Shown here: positions 44,138 to 53,247 of the stretch, in pieces
Layout: each line of letters begins with the position of its first letter
How positions within the stretch are numbered: the first letter of the stretch is position 1
Source of the DNA: Thermodesulfobium narugense DSM 14796
Lineage (GTDB): Bacteria; Thermodesulfobiota; Thermodesulfobiia; Thermodesulfobiales; Thermodesulfobiaceae
DNA: 64,000 nucleotides
Assembly: GCF_000212395.1 (NCBI RefSeq)
Contig: NC_015499.1
Coordinates: 833,501 to 897,500, forward strand
Reading direction: 5' to 3'
Notes under the pieces: model-generated
Told to the model about the DNA's origin: nothing
The model's input: the letters and a program-made list of their open reading frames with translations, nothing else
Databases searched by the model: none
Translations under genes and position numbers: made by a program

Positions 44138-44599
44138 TTATGTATTAGCTGTTTGCAAAATCTTTTCTGATTCAAATGGGAATCTATTAACTATTACTGG
44201 TATTGGAGACTTTTTAATGACTTTTTCGGATACAGAGCACATAAACAATTTACACACAGGTGAAAGTGCTCTTGTGCCTAAAGCAATAAAATCTACTTTT
44301 TCATCTTTGGCAATTTTCAAAATTTCAGTACCTGGATCCCCCAAAACAATTTTTTCATTGATTGTAACACCTTTAGTGTCTAAACCTTTTAAACACTTTT
44401 CGAAAATTATTTCTCCGTCCAACTGCGCGAGTGCCATCAATTGTTCATCTGTAATATCTTCATAAGAAATAAATGGCATTCTTTTTTCTACGAAGACTAA
44501 TATAACTTCCGCTTCTTTATCCTGGCTAGCAAATTTAATTGCCCATCTGGCAACGTCTTGGGAGTCCTTTGAATCATTAACTCCTACCAGGATTTTCAT
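44138..44599 (-). CDS. Universal stress protein (UspA family)
   Basis: 153 residues. KILVGVNDSKDSQDVARWAI is the N-terminal strand-loop-helix and IALGTRALSPVCKLFMCSVS the C-terminal signature. ATP-binding members have G-x2-G-x9-G-(S/T); here the second and third Gly are Ala and Cys, so nucleotide binding is doubtful. USPs help survive starvation and stress. SD GGAGGG precedes the ATG. Single-gene unit, convergent with the GGDEF/EAL gene. Confidence 0.88.
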   Translation of the reverse strand: MKILVGVNDSKDSQDVARWAIKFASQDKEAEVILVFVEKRMPFISYEDITDEQLMALAQLDGEIIFEKCLKGLDTKGVTINEKIVLGDPGTEILKIAKDEKVDFIALGTRALSPVCKLFMCSVSEKVIKKSPIPVIVNRFPFESEKILQTANT

Positions 44600-44828
44600 A
44601 CTACCCTCCTTTGAAAATTTATTTTTGTAATAAAAAAACTTACAAAATTAATCCTTTAATTAAATAATAACACTATTAGTAAAATTTTTTTATAATAACT
44701 TTTTATATATTGATAACTATTTTAATTGAAATGTTTGATTATATTTAAATTATTTTAAAATTTATAAAATTGTGATTTAGGTTTATAATATTCCAGATAC
44801 TATACTAAGAATTGGGGAGGCAATATAG

Positions 44829-47309
44829 TTGGGTTTATATCCTTTTGAAACAATAGAAAAAAAATGGCAAAACGTTTGGAGAGAAAAGAGGGCTTTTAAA
44901 ACAGATGATGAAAAAGGGAATAAAAAAATGTACATCTTAGAGATGTTTCCCTACCCATCTGGGAATTTGCATATGGGACATGTTAGAAACTATACAATAG
45001 GAGATGTGGTTGCTCGCTATTATAGAATGAAATCTTATAATGTACTTCATCCTATGGGTTGGGATGCGTTTGGGATGCCTGCAGAAAATGCAGCTATAAA
45101 ATATGGAGTTCATCCATATGAGTGGACTATAAAAAACATTGAAAACATGAAAAGACAGCTCAATTCTTTGGGTATAAGCTATGACTGGGATAGAGAAGTT
45201 GCTACCTGCTTTCCCGATTATTATAAATGGAATCAATGGTTATTTCTTCAATTTTATAAAAAGGGATTAGTTTATAAGAAAAAATCAAAGGTAAATTGGT
45301 GTCCGCAGTGTAAGACTGTGCTAGCAAATGAACAGGCTGAAGAAGGAAGATGCTGGAGATGTAAGAGTGAAGTTGAATTAAAAGAATTAGAACAGTGGTT
45401 TTTTAGGATTACAAATTATGCTGAAGAACTTTCTAAAGACCTTGATATATTGGATGGTTGGCCTCAGAAAGTAAAGGTAATGCAGAGGAACTGGATAGGT
45501 TTATCAGAAGGTGTAATGATAAAATTTAAGTTATCTGAAAAAGTTGATGGATACAAAGATGATTTTATAGAAGTTTTTACAACTAGAGCAGATACTTTGG
45601 GTGGTGCTACATTTCTTGTAGTTTCAGCTGAGCACCCAATTGTTAAAAGTATTTTAGAAAACAAAAATAACGATGAACTAAAAGAATTCATTAAGGAGTA
45701 TGAGAGGGAAAGAATACAAAATAGATTTACAGTTGGGGTAACTGAAAAAAAAGGTGTGGCGCTTGGAATTCAGGTAATAAATCCTCTTACAAATGAAAAA
45801 ATACAGGTTTATGCTTCTAATTATGTTCTTATGGGTTATGGTACTGGGGCTGTAATGGGGGTTCCTGCCCATGATTCGAGAGACTTTGAATTTGCTAAAG
45901 AAAAAAATCTGCCCATAAGATATGTAATTAGACCTGAAGGTAATGGATTTTATGAAGAAGACAAGGCTTACGAGGAAGAAGGAATTGTAATAAACTCACC
46001 ACACATATCAGGTTTAAAGAGTTCAGATGCTAAAAAGAAGATTGTTGAAATGTTCCAAAAGGATCAAATGGCAAGTTTTTCTAAACAAATAAGATTGAGG
46101 GATTGGCTTATATCAAGACAAAGATATTGGGGAACGCCCATACCTGTAGTTTATTGTGAAAAGTGCGGAATAGTCCCCTTAGGAGAAGAAGACTTGCCTG
46201 TTATTTTGCCAACCAATGTAGAGTTCACAGGTACTGGCGGATCTCCTTTAGCCAATATTGATGAATTTGTAAAAACAAAGTGTCCAATTTGTGGTTCAGA
46301 TGCTAGAAGGGAAACCGATACAATGGATACTTTCGTTGATTCTTCATGGTATTACCTTAGATTTTGTGATCCGAAGAACAATGATGAACCTTTTTCTGTA
46401 GAGAAAGCTAAATTTTGGATGAGTGTAGATCAATATATTGGTGGCGTAGAACACGCAGTATTGCACCTTCTTTATTCCAGATTTTTTGTAAAAGTTTTAA
46501 GAGACTTAGGCTTTTTGAATATTGATGAACCGTTTTCAAATCTTTTAACTCAAGGTATGGTTTTGAAAGACGGCGAAAAGATGTCTAAGTCTAAAGGCAA
46601 TATTGTTGACCCTGAAGAGATAATTTCAACATATGGGGCAGATACGGCCAGGTTATTTATTCTTTTTGCAGCGCCTCCCGAAAAAGATCTTGAATGGAGC
46701 GATCAGGGAGTAGAAGGTGCTCATCGCTTTTTGGCAAGAATATGGAAACTTTTTAATGAAAACTTAGAGAGAATAAAGAATGTAGAAGCCTCAGTGGAAG
46801 AGGATCTAACTGAAGATGAAGTCAATATTTATAAAAAGTTAAATAAAACTTTGTTAAAAGCTAGTAACGATATAGAAAATAAGTTTCATTTCAATACTTC
46901 CATAGCGGCGTTGATGGAATTTACCAACGAGTTCTCATATTCCCTTAGAAATGAAAAGATAAGACCTAAGTTAATAAAGAAAATATTTGAAACGTTTACT
47001 ATAATCCTTTCGGTTTTTGCGCCACACATATCCGAAGAAATATGGTCAAGAATGGGACATACAGATCTAGTTTGTTTTCAAAACTGGCCAGAAGTAGATC
47101 CAGATTATCTCGAAGATGATATATGTACAATTGCTATACAGGTTAATGGGAAACTAAGGGATAAGATTATGGTTGAAAAGGATCTGGAGGAAGAAGCTAT
47201 AGAGGATAAGGTATTGTCAAGTCTTAGGGTAAAAAAATTTATAGAGGGGAAACAGATTTTGAAAAAGATTTATGTGAAAAACAAAATTTTTAACATAGTA
47301 GTTAAATAA
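44829..47309 (+). CDS. leuS: Leucyl-tRNA synthetase
   Basis: 826 residues, the normal bacterial length. The HIGH motif appears as PSGNLHMGHVRNY, the CP1 editing domain follows (residues ~220-420, with TTRADTLGGATFL), KMSKSKGN is the KMSKS motif, and VCFQNWPEVD begins the C-terminal anticodon part. A zinc-like CPQC...CWRC pair is present. The enzyme charges tRNA-Leu and edits wrong amino acids. TTG start after GGGGAGG. No T-box leader is visible upstream. It starts the housekeeping run that continues with comEA eight bases on. Confidence 0.97.
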   Translation: MGLYPFETIEKKWQNVWREKRAFKTDDEKGNKKMYILEMFPYPSGNLHMGHVRNYTIGDVVARYYRMKSYNVLHPMGWDAFGMPAENAAIKYGVHPYEWTIKNIENMKRQLNSLGISYDWDREVATCFPDYYKWNQWLFLQFYKKGLVYKKKSKVNWCPQCKTVLANEQAEEGRCWRCKSEVELKELEQWFFRITNYAEELSKDLDILDGWPQKVKVMQRNWIGLSEGVMIKFKLSEKVDGYKDDFIEVFTTRADTLGGATFLVVSAEHPIVKSILENKNNDELKEFIKEYERERIQNRFTVGVTEKKGVALGIQVINPLTNEKIQVYASNYVLMGYGTGAVMGVPAHDSRDFEFAKEKNLPIRYVIRPEGNGFYEEDKAYEEEGIVINSPHISGLKSSDAKKKIVEMFQKDQMASFSKQIRLRDWLISRQRYWGTPIPVVYCEKCGIVPLGEEDLPVILPTNVEFTGTGGSPLANIDEFVKTKCPICGSDARRETDTMDTFVDSSWYYLRFCDPKNNDEPFSVEKAKFWMSVDQYIGGVEHAVLHLLYSRFFVKVLRDLGFLNIDEPFSNLLTQGMVLKDGEKMSKSKGNIVDPEEIISTYGADTARLFILFAAPPEKDLEWSDQGVEGAHRFLARIWKLFNENLERIKNVEASVEEDLTEDEVNIYKKLNKTLLKASNDIENKFHFNTSIAALMEFTNEFSYSLRNEKIRPKLIKKIFETFTIILSVFAPHISEEIWSRMGHTDLVCFQNWPEVDPDYLEDDICTIAIQVNGKLRDKIMVEKDLEEEAIEDKVLSSLRVKKFIEGKQILKKIYVKNKIFNIVVK

Positions 47310-47316
47310 AAATTAC

Positions 47317-47898
47317 ATGAAGGAAAAGCTGTCTATAATATTTTCCCTAATTTTTGTAGCTTTTTTCGTTGCGTATTGGGGCTTTAGTCAAGGAACAAAT
47401 AACAATTCCAGTTCCTTTGGTGACACACAGACTAAAGATGGCAATCAATATAGCAATAAAAACAAAACAAACAGTGTAAAGATTAGTTCCTCTACTGCTG
47501 AAAAAGAGATTGTGGTCTATATTAAAGGAGCTGTTAAAAATCCTGGTGAATATCACGTCCCATATGGTTCAAAGGTTCAAGATCTAATCGTAGTTGCAGG
47601 TGGCTGTTTGGATAACGCCGATACTTCAACTTTAGCTTTGAATAAAATTCTTAGGCAAAATCAAACAATAAAAGTTCCTTTTAATAGTAGTTCTGATTCT
47701 AACCAGAGCTTAACAGTGAATGTCAACATAGCATCCTTAGAAGAACTTAATTCTTTGCCAGGGATTGGTAAAGTTATTGCAGAAAGGATAATAGATGAAA
47801 GAAATAGGGCAAAATTTAAAGATATTGAAGATTTTAAACAAAGGCTTAACCTTTCAAGCGCAAAAATTGATAGATTAAAAGGGTTAATTACTTTTTGA
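47317..47898 (+). CDS. comEA: ComEA-like DNA-binding competence protein
   Basis: 193 residues. An N-terminal membrane anchor (LSIIFSLIFVAFFVAYW) is followed by a Ser/Asn/Lys-rich linker, an SLBB domain (VYIKGAVKNPGEYHVPYGSK) and a C-terminal helix-hairpin-helix (VNINIASLEEL-type sequence VNVNIASLEELNSLPGIGKV). ComEA binds DNA outside the membrane and hands it to ComEC. It is directly followed by comEC with a 4-base overlap. Confidence 0.92.
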   Translation: MKEKLSIIFSLIFVAFFVAYWGFSQGTNNNSSSFGDTQTKDGNQYSNKNKTNSVKISSSTAEKEIVVYIKGAVKNPGEYHVPYGSKVQDLIVVAGGCLDNADTSTLALNKILRQNQTIKVPFNSSSDSNQSLTVNVNIASLEELNSLPGIGKVIAERIIDERNRAKFKDIEDFKQRLNLSSAKIDRLKGLITF

Positions 47899-49526
47899 TT
47901 TGGAAATATCCTTTATTATTACCTTCATTATCATTTTGTAGCGGTATATTTTTATATTACAATTATTCAATTGTTGCTTTGATCATATGTTTTTTTACTT
48001 CATTGCTACTTTTTTTAATTTCTTTTGAGATAGAAAAAATCAAATTTTATATATTGATATCTTTAATTTCTCTAGTATTGTTGTTTGGTGGTTTAGTAAT
48101 TTCATACTATAAGGATTTATCGAAATTCAATTATAAAAGCTTTTTCTTTTCAGCTTATGTAATTAATCAAAAAAATAATTTACTAAAGGTTTTTCTACAG
48201 AGTCCTAAACCCTTTTCATCTAAAATTGAAAGAGTGATATATAGAGGAAAAACTAACTTTCAGCAGGGAGATAATATCTTCTTTGATGGAGAGCTTATAA
48301 GCAACTCTTTAATCGTTGCAAATAAAATTGAAAAAACAGGTGAAAATAGCACCCTTTTCTTCAAAAAGTATGTTGAAGATGCTATTAAAAAAAATATGTC
48401 AGAACAAACTGGTAAAGTATTTGGGGCTATGTTGTATGGAGACGATCTTTTTCAACCTCCCAAAGAAGTGTATGATGCTTTTAATCGAACAGGTCTTTTG
48501 CACATTTTAGTTGTTTCAGGAGCCCAGGTATCAATGATTTTTTCACTATTTTTTTACTTCTTGAAAAGAATGTCGATAAATCCTCTTATATCATTTTTTG
48601 TTATATCATTTTTTACCTCCTTGTTTTGTTTGAATGTTGGACTTGACCCACCTGTTATAAGAGCTGGAGGCTTAATTTTGTTTATTGCATTAGCTGAACT
48701 TTTTAGGATTAATTATTCCTCGTTTAATTTAACTTTATTGGTGATGATTTTGTTTTTAATATTTGATCCATATTCACTGTTTGATATTAGCTTTCAGCTG
48801 ACATTTTTATGTATATTTGCAATGTTTTTTACTGGAGAGATAAGAAAAAAATTCAACTTTAACAACTATTTATTTGAATTGTTTTTGCTCTCGTTTTCAG
48901 TGTTTATATTTCTTTTTCCAGTTATAGTAAATTATTTTAATAACGTTTCTGTTCTTTCTTTATTTACTAATGTTTTTATTACACCCTTTCTAGAGATATT
49001 TTTACTTATAGGCTTTGTATTAAGTTTTTTTATGGCAGTTTCGGGTATTTTTACGCAATATATTGGCCATTTCATCACCTATATAACTGATTTAGTAATT
49101 TATATTGTTAAAGGCTGGTCAAATTTTCCCTTGTCTTCAGTTTTATTCGCTAAAATACCTCTCTTTAGCGTATATCTCTATTATTTACTTTTAGCTTTAA
49201 TAATTTTTAATAAATATAATTCTGCTGTTTTTTATATTTTTTTAACACTTTTGTTCCTTTCGCTAATATTTATGAGAACTACTGATATAAAGGTTTACAA
49301 TGATAAAAAAGGTGTAGTTATAGAGTCTGACGAAGGAAAATTTGAATTTATTAAACAAGCTGAAAATTGTACTGTCAAAACATCTACCAGCAATTTTCTT
49401 ATACCCAGAAATCATTTTTTCAAGCCTTTAAAAGACATAATTGTTCTTTGTGATAAAGACACAATTAAAATTTATCGTGATTATAAATTAATTTATCCGA
49501 ACATATATAATTATGAAGAGAGGTAA
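47895..49526 (+). CDS. comEC: ComEC-like DNA uptake channel, short form
   Basis: 543 residues. Two or three N-terminal helices, a soluble OB-like domain (residues ~85-165), then the competence domain with GLLHILVVSGAQVSMIF and LNVGLDPPVIRAG and about eight helices. The canonical C-terminal metallo-beta-lactamase-like domain of many ComEC proteins is absent: only ~80 soluble residues follow the last helix. Short forms without this domain exist, so it may be functional for single-strand DNA transport. Start TTG overlaps the comEA stop. Confidence 0.88.
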   Translation: MIWKYPLLLPSLSFCSGIFLYYNYSIVALIICFFTSLLLFLISFEIEKIKFYILISLISLVLLFGGLVISYYKDLSKFNYKSFFFSAYVINQKNNLLKVFLQSPKPFSSKIERVIYRGKTNFQQGDNIFFDGELISNSLIVANKIEKTGENSTLFFKKYVEDAIKKNMSEQTGKVFGAMLYGDDLFQPPKEVYDAFNRTGLLHILVVSGAQVSMIFSLFFYFLKRMSINPLISFFVISFFTSLFCLNVGLDPPVIRAGGLILFIALAELFRINYSSFNLTLLVMILFLIFDPYSLFDISFQLTFLCIFAMFFTGEIRKKFNFNNYLFELFLLSFSVFIFLFPVIVNYFNNVSVLSLFTNVFITPFLEIFLLIGFVLSFFMAVSGIFTQYIGHFITYITDLVIYIVKGWSNFPLSSVLFAKIPLFSVYLYYLLLALIIFNKYNSAVFYIFLTLLFLSLIFMRTTDIKVYNDKKGVVIESDEGKFEFIKQAENCTVKTSTSNFLIPRNHFFKPLKDIIVLCDKDTIKIYRDYKLIYPNIYNYEER

Positions 49527-49528
49527 AA

Positions 49529-50395
49529 ATGGTAAAGAAAACTGAAGCGAAATATAAAATAGAATTTGGCTTAAAAAATTTATTCGTTGGGAATCTTTCT
49601 CTATGGCATGACTTTCTTGATGACTTTTTTAAAGAACAAAATATAAGCGTTGTTGAGGTAAGCACTCCTGAGGAACTTAAAAATAATTTTACTTCCATAT
49701 CTCTTTTTGCTGGAGAATATGTATATTTTAAGGTTTTTGAAATTACGAAGGAACTTGCGAAATTGCTTCTTGAAATAAAAGTTTCTGAAGATAAAAAGCT
49801 ATTTGCTGTCTGTGAGAAAGTTAATGCAATGACACTAAAAGGTCTTGAAAATAAGGGCATAAAAGTTTTTAAAGAAGATTTTAATTTTGTAACAAACGCA
49901 CTTGAGAATTTTTTTAGCAAATATAACTTTAAACTTGACAAAAAACTAGCAAGAGAAATGTATGCTGGATACGAAAAGGATTATGAGTGGACCAAAAATG
50001 AACTAATAAAGTTATTTTTAGGTTCTAGTTCTCCTATTTTAGAATCAAAGAAGATTTGGGATATTTCTAAATTATTTTTTGAAGGAGAGAAGATTAAAGA
50101 TCTCTCTATATTCAACGTTAAATCAGATGAAGTCTTTGTTTTGATTGAGGTATTAAAAAGGGATCTAATTTTTGCGTATTTTAACTTAAAATATCATAAT
50201 CTCTTGAAGCCGGACCCAGGCAAAATCTGGCAATTGAAACACGTTCTTAATACTAAACTTACTTTGGAAAGGATTGCTAAGGTTCTTATAAGAGTAATAA
50301 AAACAGAAGGTCAGCTTAAATCTGGCCTTCTGTCGAATGATGATTCTTTGCAACTTATACTTAAGATTCTGTTTTCTGATTCAGAAATTTGTTGA
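49529..50395 (+). CDS. holA: DNA polymerase III delta subunit
   Basis: 288 residues, a little shorter than usual (about 330-340). Sequence similarity by eye is low, but the order comEA-comEC-holA-rpsT is typical, and EWTKNELIKLFLG, the ILESKKIWDISKLFFEGEKI-type central stretch and the IWQLKHVLNTKL helix match delta's clamp-loader layout. Delta opens the sliding clamp. SD GAGAGG. Its last 35 bases overlap the 3' end of rpsT on the other strand. Confidence 0.82.
   Translation: MVKKTEAKYKIEFGLKNLFVGNLSLWHDFLDDFFKEQNISVVEVSTPEELKNNFTSISLFAGEYVYFKVFEITKELAKLLLEIKVSEDKKLFAVCEKVNAMTLKGLENKGIKVFKEDFNFVTNALENFFSKYNFKLDKKLAREMYAGYEKDYEWTKNELIKLFLGSSSPILESKKIWDISKLFFEGEKIKDLSIFNVKSDEVFVLIEVLKRDLIFAYFNLKYHNLLKPDPGKIWQLKHVLNTKLTLERIAKVLIRVIKTEGQLKSGLLSNDDSLQLILKILFSDSEIC
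50296..50333 (-). terminator. Terminator of rpsT inside the holA coding sequence
   Basis: Read leftward, ACAGAAGGCCAG (50333-50322), loop of 7, CTGACCTTCTGT (50314-50303) with one mismatch, then TTTTTATT. It lies about 27 bases after the rpsT stop and within the last part of holA. Confidence 0.75.
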
Positions 50396-50654
50396 GTTTA
50401 ATTTGAAGTTGAGATTTTTTTCTTGCAGCTTTATTTTTAGCAAAAATCCCTTTTTTTGCAATTTTATCAACCGAACTAACTGCTTTTTTAAATAGTTCTA
50501 TTGCTTTTTCTCTCTGTTCTGGTGCTGCTTCGCTTGAGATAAATTTTTCAAAATTTTTAATAATAGTTTTAGTAGCGGATTTTAATGATTGATTATGTTG
50601 TTTTTTTCTTAAACTTTTTCTCAATGCTCTAGTTGCAGTTCTTGTAACAGGCAT
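50361..50654 (-). CDS. rpsT: Ribosomal protein S20
   Basis: 97 residues, highly basic. TRALRKSLRKKQHNQSLKSA and KKGIFAKNKAARKKSQLQIK match bacterial S20, which binds 16S rRNA early in small-subunit assembly. The convergent position after holA is a common bacterial arrangement. A good SD (GGAGG) precedes the ATG. The gene overlaps holA tail to tail by 35 bases. Confidence 0.96.
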   Translation of the reverse strand: MPVTRTATRALRKSLRKKQHNQSLKSATKTIIKNFEKFISSEAAPEQREKAIELFKKAVSSVDKIAKKGIFAKNKAARKKSQLQIKLNKFLNQKTES

Positions 50655-50774
50655 ATAATTCCTCCATTTTCTGTTTTCTATAAATTTTAAACGAAAGTAA
50701 ATTATAACATGATATTCAAAGTCTGTCTTGTATATGATATCATTCCTTATGTAACTTTGAAAGGAGGGTTTTTT

Positions 50775-51956
50775 TTGAACTTTGAAGAATCGATTAAGTT
50801 AATTACAAGAGGAACAGAAGAAATAATACCTCTTGAGGATCTTGAAAAAAAGATTAAGTCAGGTAGGAAGTTAAACATTAAATTGGGGATAGATCCCACA
50901 GCGCCAGATTTACACCTGGGCCATACAGTTGTACTTAGAAAGCTGAAAAATTTTCAGGATCTTGGTCATAACGTTATCTTGATCATTGGTGATTTTACTA
51001 CTTTGATAGGAGACCCTACTGGCAAGTCAAAAACTAGACCGGCTCTAAGTGCCGATGAGATAAAAAAGAATGCCCAAACTTATAAAACACAAGCTTTTAA
51101 AATTTTAGATGAAAAAAAGACAATTATAAAATATAATTCTGAATGGTTGTCTAAAATTAGTCTGGAAGAGCTAATTAAAATTAGTGCAAAGTTTACTGTG
51201 GCTAGGATTCTTGAAAGAGAGACGTTTTCGCAAAGATTGAAAACAAACGAAGCAATAAGTTTGCACGAGATTTTATACCCACTTTTACAGGCATATGATT
51301 CTGTAGCGATCAAAGCTGATGTTGAACTTGGAGGAACGGATCAAACCTTTAATCTATTGATAGGCAGAGATTTGATGGAGAAAATGGGTATGGAACCTCA
51401 AGTGTGTTTGACTATGCCAATTATTGCTGGTCTTGATGGGAAACAAAAAATGAGTAAGAGTCTTGGAAATTATGTAGGTATTGCTGAAGATCCTAAAGAT
51501 ATATTTGGCAAGTTGATGTCTATACCAGATGAACTTCTAAGGCAATACTTTATCTTACTAACAGATTTTAAGGAAGATGAAATTTCTGGTTTTTTTGAAA
51601 GATATAAAAATCCAAAAGATATTAAAAAAATTCTTGCTTTTGAGATAACTAAAATGTATTCTTCCGAAGAAGAAGCTCTAAAAGCTAAAGAGAGCTTTGA
51701 GACTGCTTTTGAAAAAAGAACTTTTCCTAAGGATGCTCCAGTTTATAAATGGCCATATGAAAATGAAAACGAAGTTTGGTTGCCAAAACTTTTGGTAGAT
51801 TTAGGACTATTAAAGAGTTCAAGCGAGGGCAAAAGACTTATTTCTCAGGGCGCAATAGAAGTTGATGAAGAAACTGTAACTGATGAAAAATTTGTTGTCA
51901 AAAAGGGAGATCACAGATTAAAAGTTGGAAGAAAAATGTTTTTAAGGATTTATTAA
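50775..51956 (+). CDS. tyrS: Tyrosyl-tRNA synthetase
   Basis: 393 residues. LGIDPTAPDLHLGHTVVLRK contains the HIGH motif, GGTDQTFN binds tyrosine and KMSKSLGN is the KMSKS loop; the C-terminus has an S4-like RNA-binding domain (KRLISQGAIEVDEETV). The layout is the TyrZ-like second bacterial class. Start: TTG at 50775, 6-7 bases after AAAGGAGGG; the ATG at 50709 would add 22 residues before the SD and is rejected. Its TAA overlaps the dut ATG. Confidence 0.96.
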   Translation: MNFEESIKLITRGTEEIIPLEDLEKKIKSGRKLNIKLGIDPTAPDLHLGHTVVLRKLKNFQDLGHNVILIIGDFTTLIGDPTGKSKTRPALSADEIKKNAQTYKTQAFKILDEKKTIIKYNSEWLSKISLEELIKISAKFTVARILERETFSQRLKTNEAISLHEILYPLLQAYDSVAIKADVELGGTDQTFNLLIGRDLMEKMGMEPQVCLTMPIIAGLDGKQKMSKSLGNYVGIAEDPKDIFGKLMSIPDELLRQYFILLTDFKEDEISGFFERYKNPKDIKKILAFEITKMYSSEEEALKAKESFETAFEKRTFPKDAPVYKWPYENENEVWLPKLLVDLGLLKSSSEGKRLISQGAIEVDEETVTDEKFVVKKGDHRLKVGRKMFLRIY

Positions 51957-52384
51957 TGATAAAGGTAAGCATAGAAGTAAGGAACGAAAATTGCATGCCA
52001 GAAAGAAAAACTGAGGGCAGCAGTGGATATGACATAAAAGCATATATTGATAGTCCTGTAGAACTTTTAAAAGGAGAGATAAAATTAATTCCTACTGGAA
52101 TAAGAGTTCAAATACCATCAGGATATGAAGCTCAAATAAGGTCAAGAAGCGGCCTTGCATTAAAAGGAGTGTTTGTCCTAAATAGTCCAGGTACAATAGA
52201 TTCTGATTATAGAGGAGAGATAAAGGTTATTTTGATTAATCTAGGAGAAAAAACTTTAACTATTAATCCTTTTGATAGAATTGCACAGATGGTCTTTCAG
52301 AGAGTTTACGATGCTCAATTTGTTTTTTCTAAATTAGACAAAACAAAAAGAAACAGCGGGGGGTTTGGTCATACAGGACTTTGA
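51956..52384 (+). CDS. dut: dUTP diphosphatase
   Basis: 142 residues. All five trimeric dUTPase motifs are seen: SSGYDIKAY, RSRSGLALKGV, GTIDSDYRGEIKV with the catalytic Asp, RIAQMVF and RNSGGFGHTG. It hydrolyses dUTP to dUMP, keeping uracil out of DNA and supplying dTMP synthesis. The ATG shares one base with the tyrS stop (TAATG), so translation is coupled. Confidence 0.96.
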   Translation: MIKVSIEVRNENCMPERKTEGSSGYDIKAYIDSPVELLKGEIKLIPTGIRVQIPSGYEAQIRSRSGLALKGVFVLNSPGTIDSDYRGEIKVILINLGEKTLTINPFDRIAQMVFQRVYDAQFVFSKLDKTKRNSGGFGHTGL

Positions 52385-52461
52385 AATTTTTGTTATAATT
52401 TATTAGAATTTCTCTTTCTTTGTATTTTATAAAAAATTTTTAGTTTTTTGGAGGTGTAAAC

Positions 52462-53223
52462 ATTTCTGGTCATTCTAAATGGGCGAATATTAAGCATAAG
52501 AAGTCAAAAGAAGATGCTATAAGGGGAAGGATCTTTACAAAACTTGCAAGAGAATTAACAGTTGCCGCAAGAACTGGCGGCGGAAATCCTGAAGCTAACC
52601 CAAGGCTAAGAATAGCAATTGAAAAGGCAAAGAGCGTTAATATGCCTTCTGATAACATCAAAAGAGCTATCCAAAAAGGTACTGGTGAGCTTAATGATGG
52701 TACGAACTATGAAGAACTTATGTATGAAGGATATGGGCCGTTTGGCATTGCAGTATTGATGCAGGTGACTACTGATAACAAAAATAGAACTGCTCCTGAA
52801 ATTAGAAAGATTTTTTCTAAATATGGTGGTAGTATGGCTGAAGCTGGAGCAGTTGCCTGGATGTTTTCCAGAAAAGGTGAAATTATTATTGATGGTGAAA
52901 ATGAAGAGAAAATTATGGAGCTAGCCCTTGAAGAAGATCTTTTTGTTGATGACGTAGAACAAGATGAGGGAGAGACAAAAATAACAACAGAACCAGAAAA
53001 CCTTTACCAAGTTCAAAGTAAACTTAAAGAACATAATTTCAATATTATTAGCTGTGAGTTAGTAATGGTTCCATCAACTTACGTCCAGATTAACAACGTT
53101 TCAGATGCAAAAAAGGTTTTGAGTTTTCTTGAACAACTGGAAGATCACGACGATATTCAAAATGTGTATTCCAATTTTGATATTCCTGATGAAATTATGA
53201 AAGAGGTTGAGAAAGAAAATTAG
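52462..53223 (+). CDS. yebC: YebC/PmpR family regulator, ATT start
   Basis: 253 residues when started at ATT, the normal length. The conserved N-terminus (M)SGHSKWANIKHKK begins exactly after this ATT, which stands 5-6 bases from GGAGGTG (52450-52456). Starting at the first ATG, 52630 or 52642, would lose about 60 conserved residues (TKLARELTVAARTGGGNP and others). The family binds DNA or helps translate polyproline stretches. It is next to ruvCAB, as in many bacteria. This is the clearest ATT start of the window. Confidence 0.95.
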   Translation: MSGHSKWANIKHKKSKEDAIRGRIFTKLARELTVAARTGGGNPEANPRLRIAIEKAKSVNMPSDNIKRAIQKGTGELNDGTNYEELMYEGYGPFGIAVLMQVTTDNKNRTAPEIRKIFSKYGGSMAEAGAVAWMFSRKGEIIIDGENEEKIMELALEEDLFVDDVEQDEGETKITTEPENLYQVQSKLKEHNFNIISCELVMVPSTYVQINNVSDAKKVLSFLEQLEDHDDIQNVYSNFDIPDEIMKEVEKEN

Positions 53224-53247
53224 CACTTCGAGAGAATTAGATTAATT

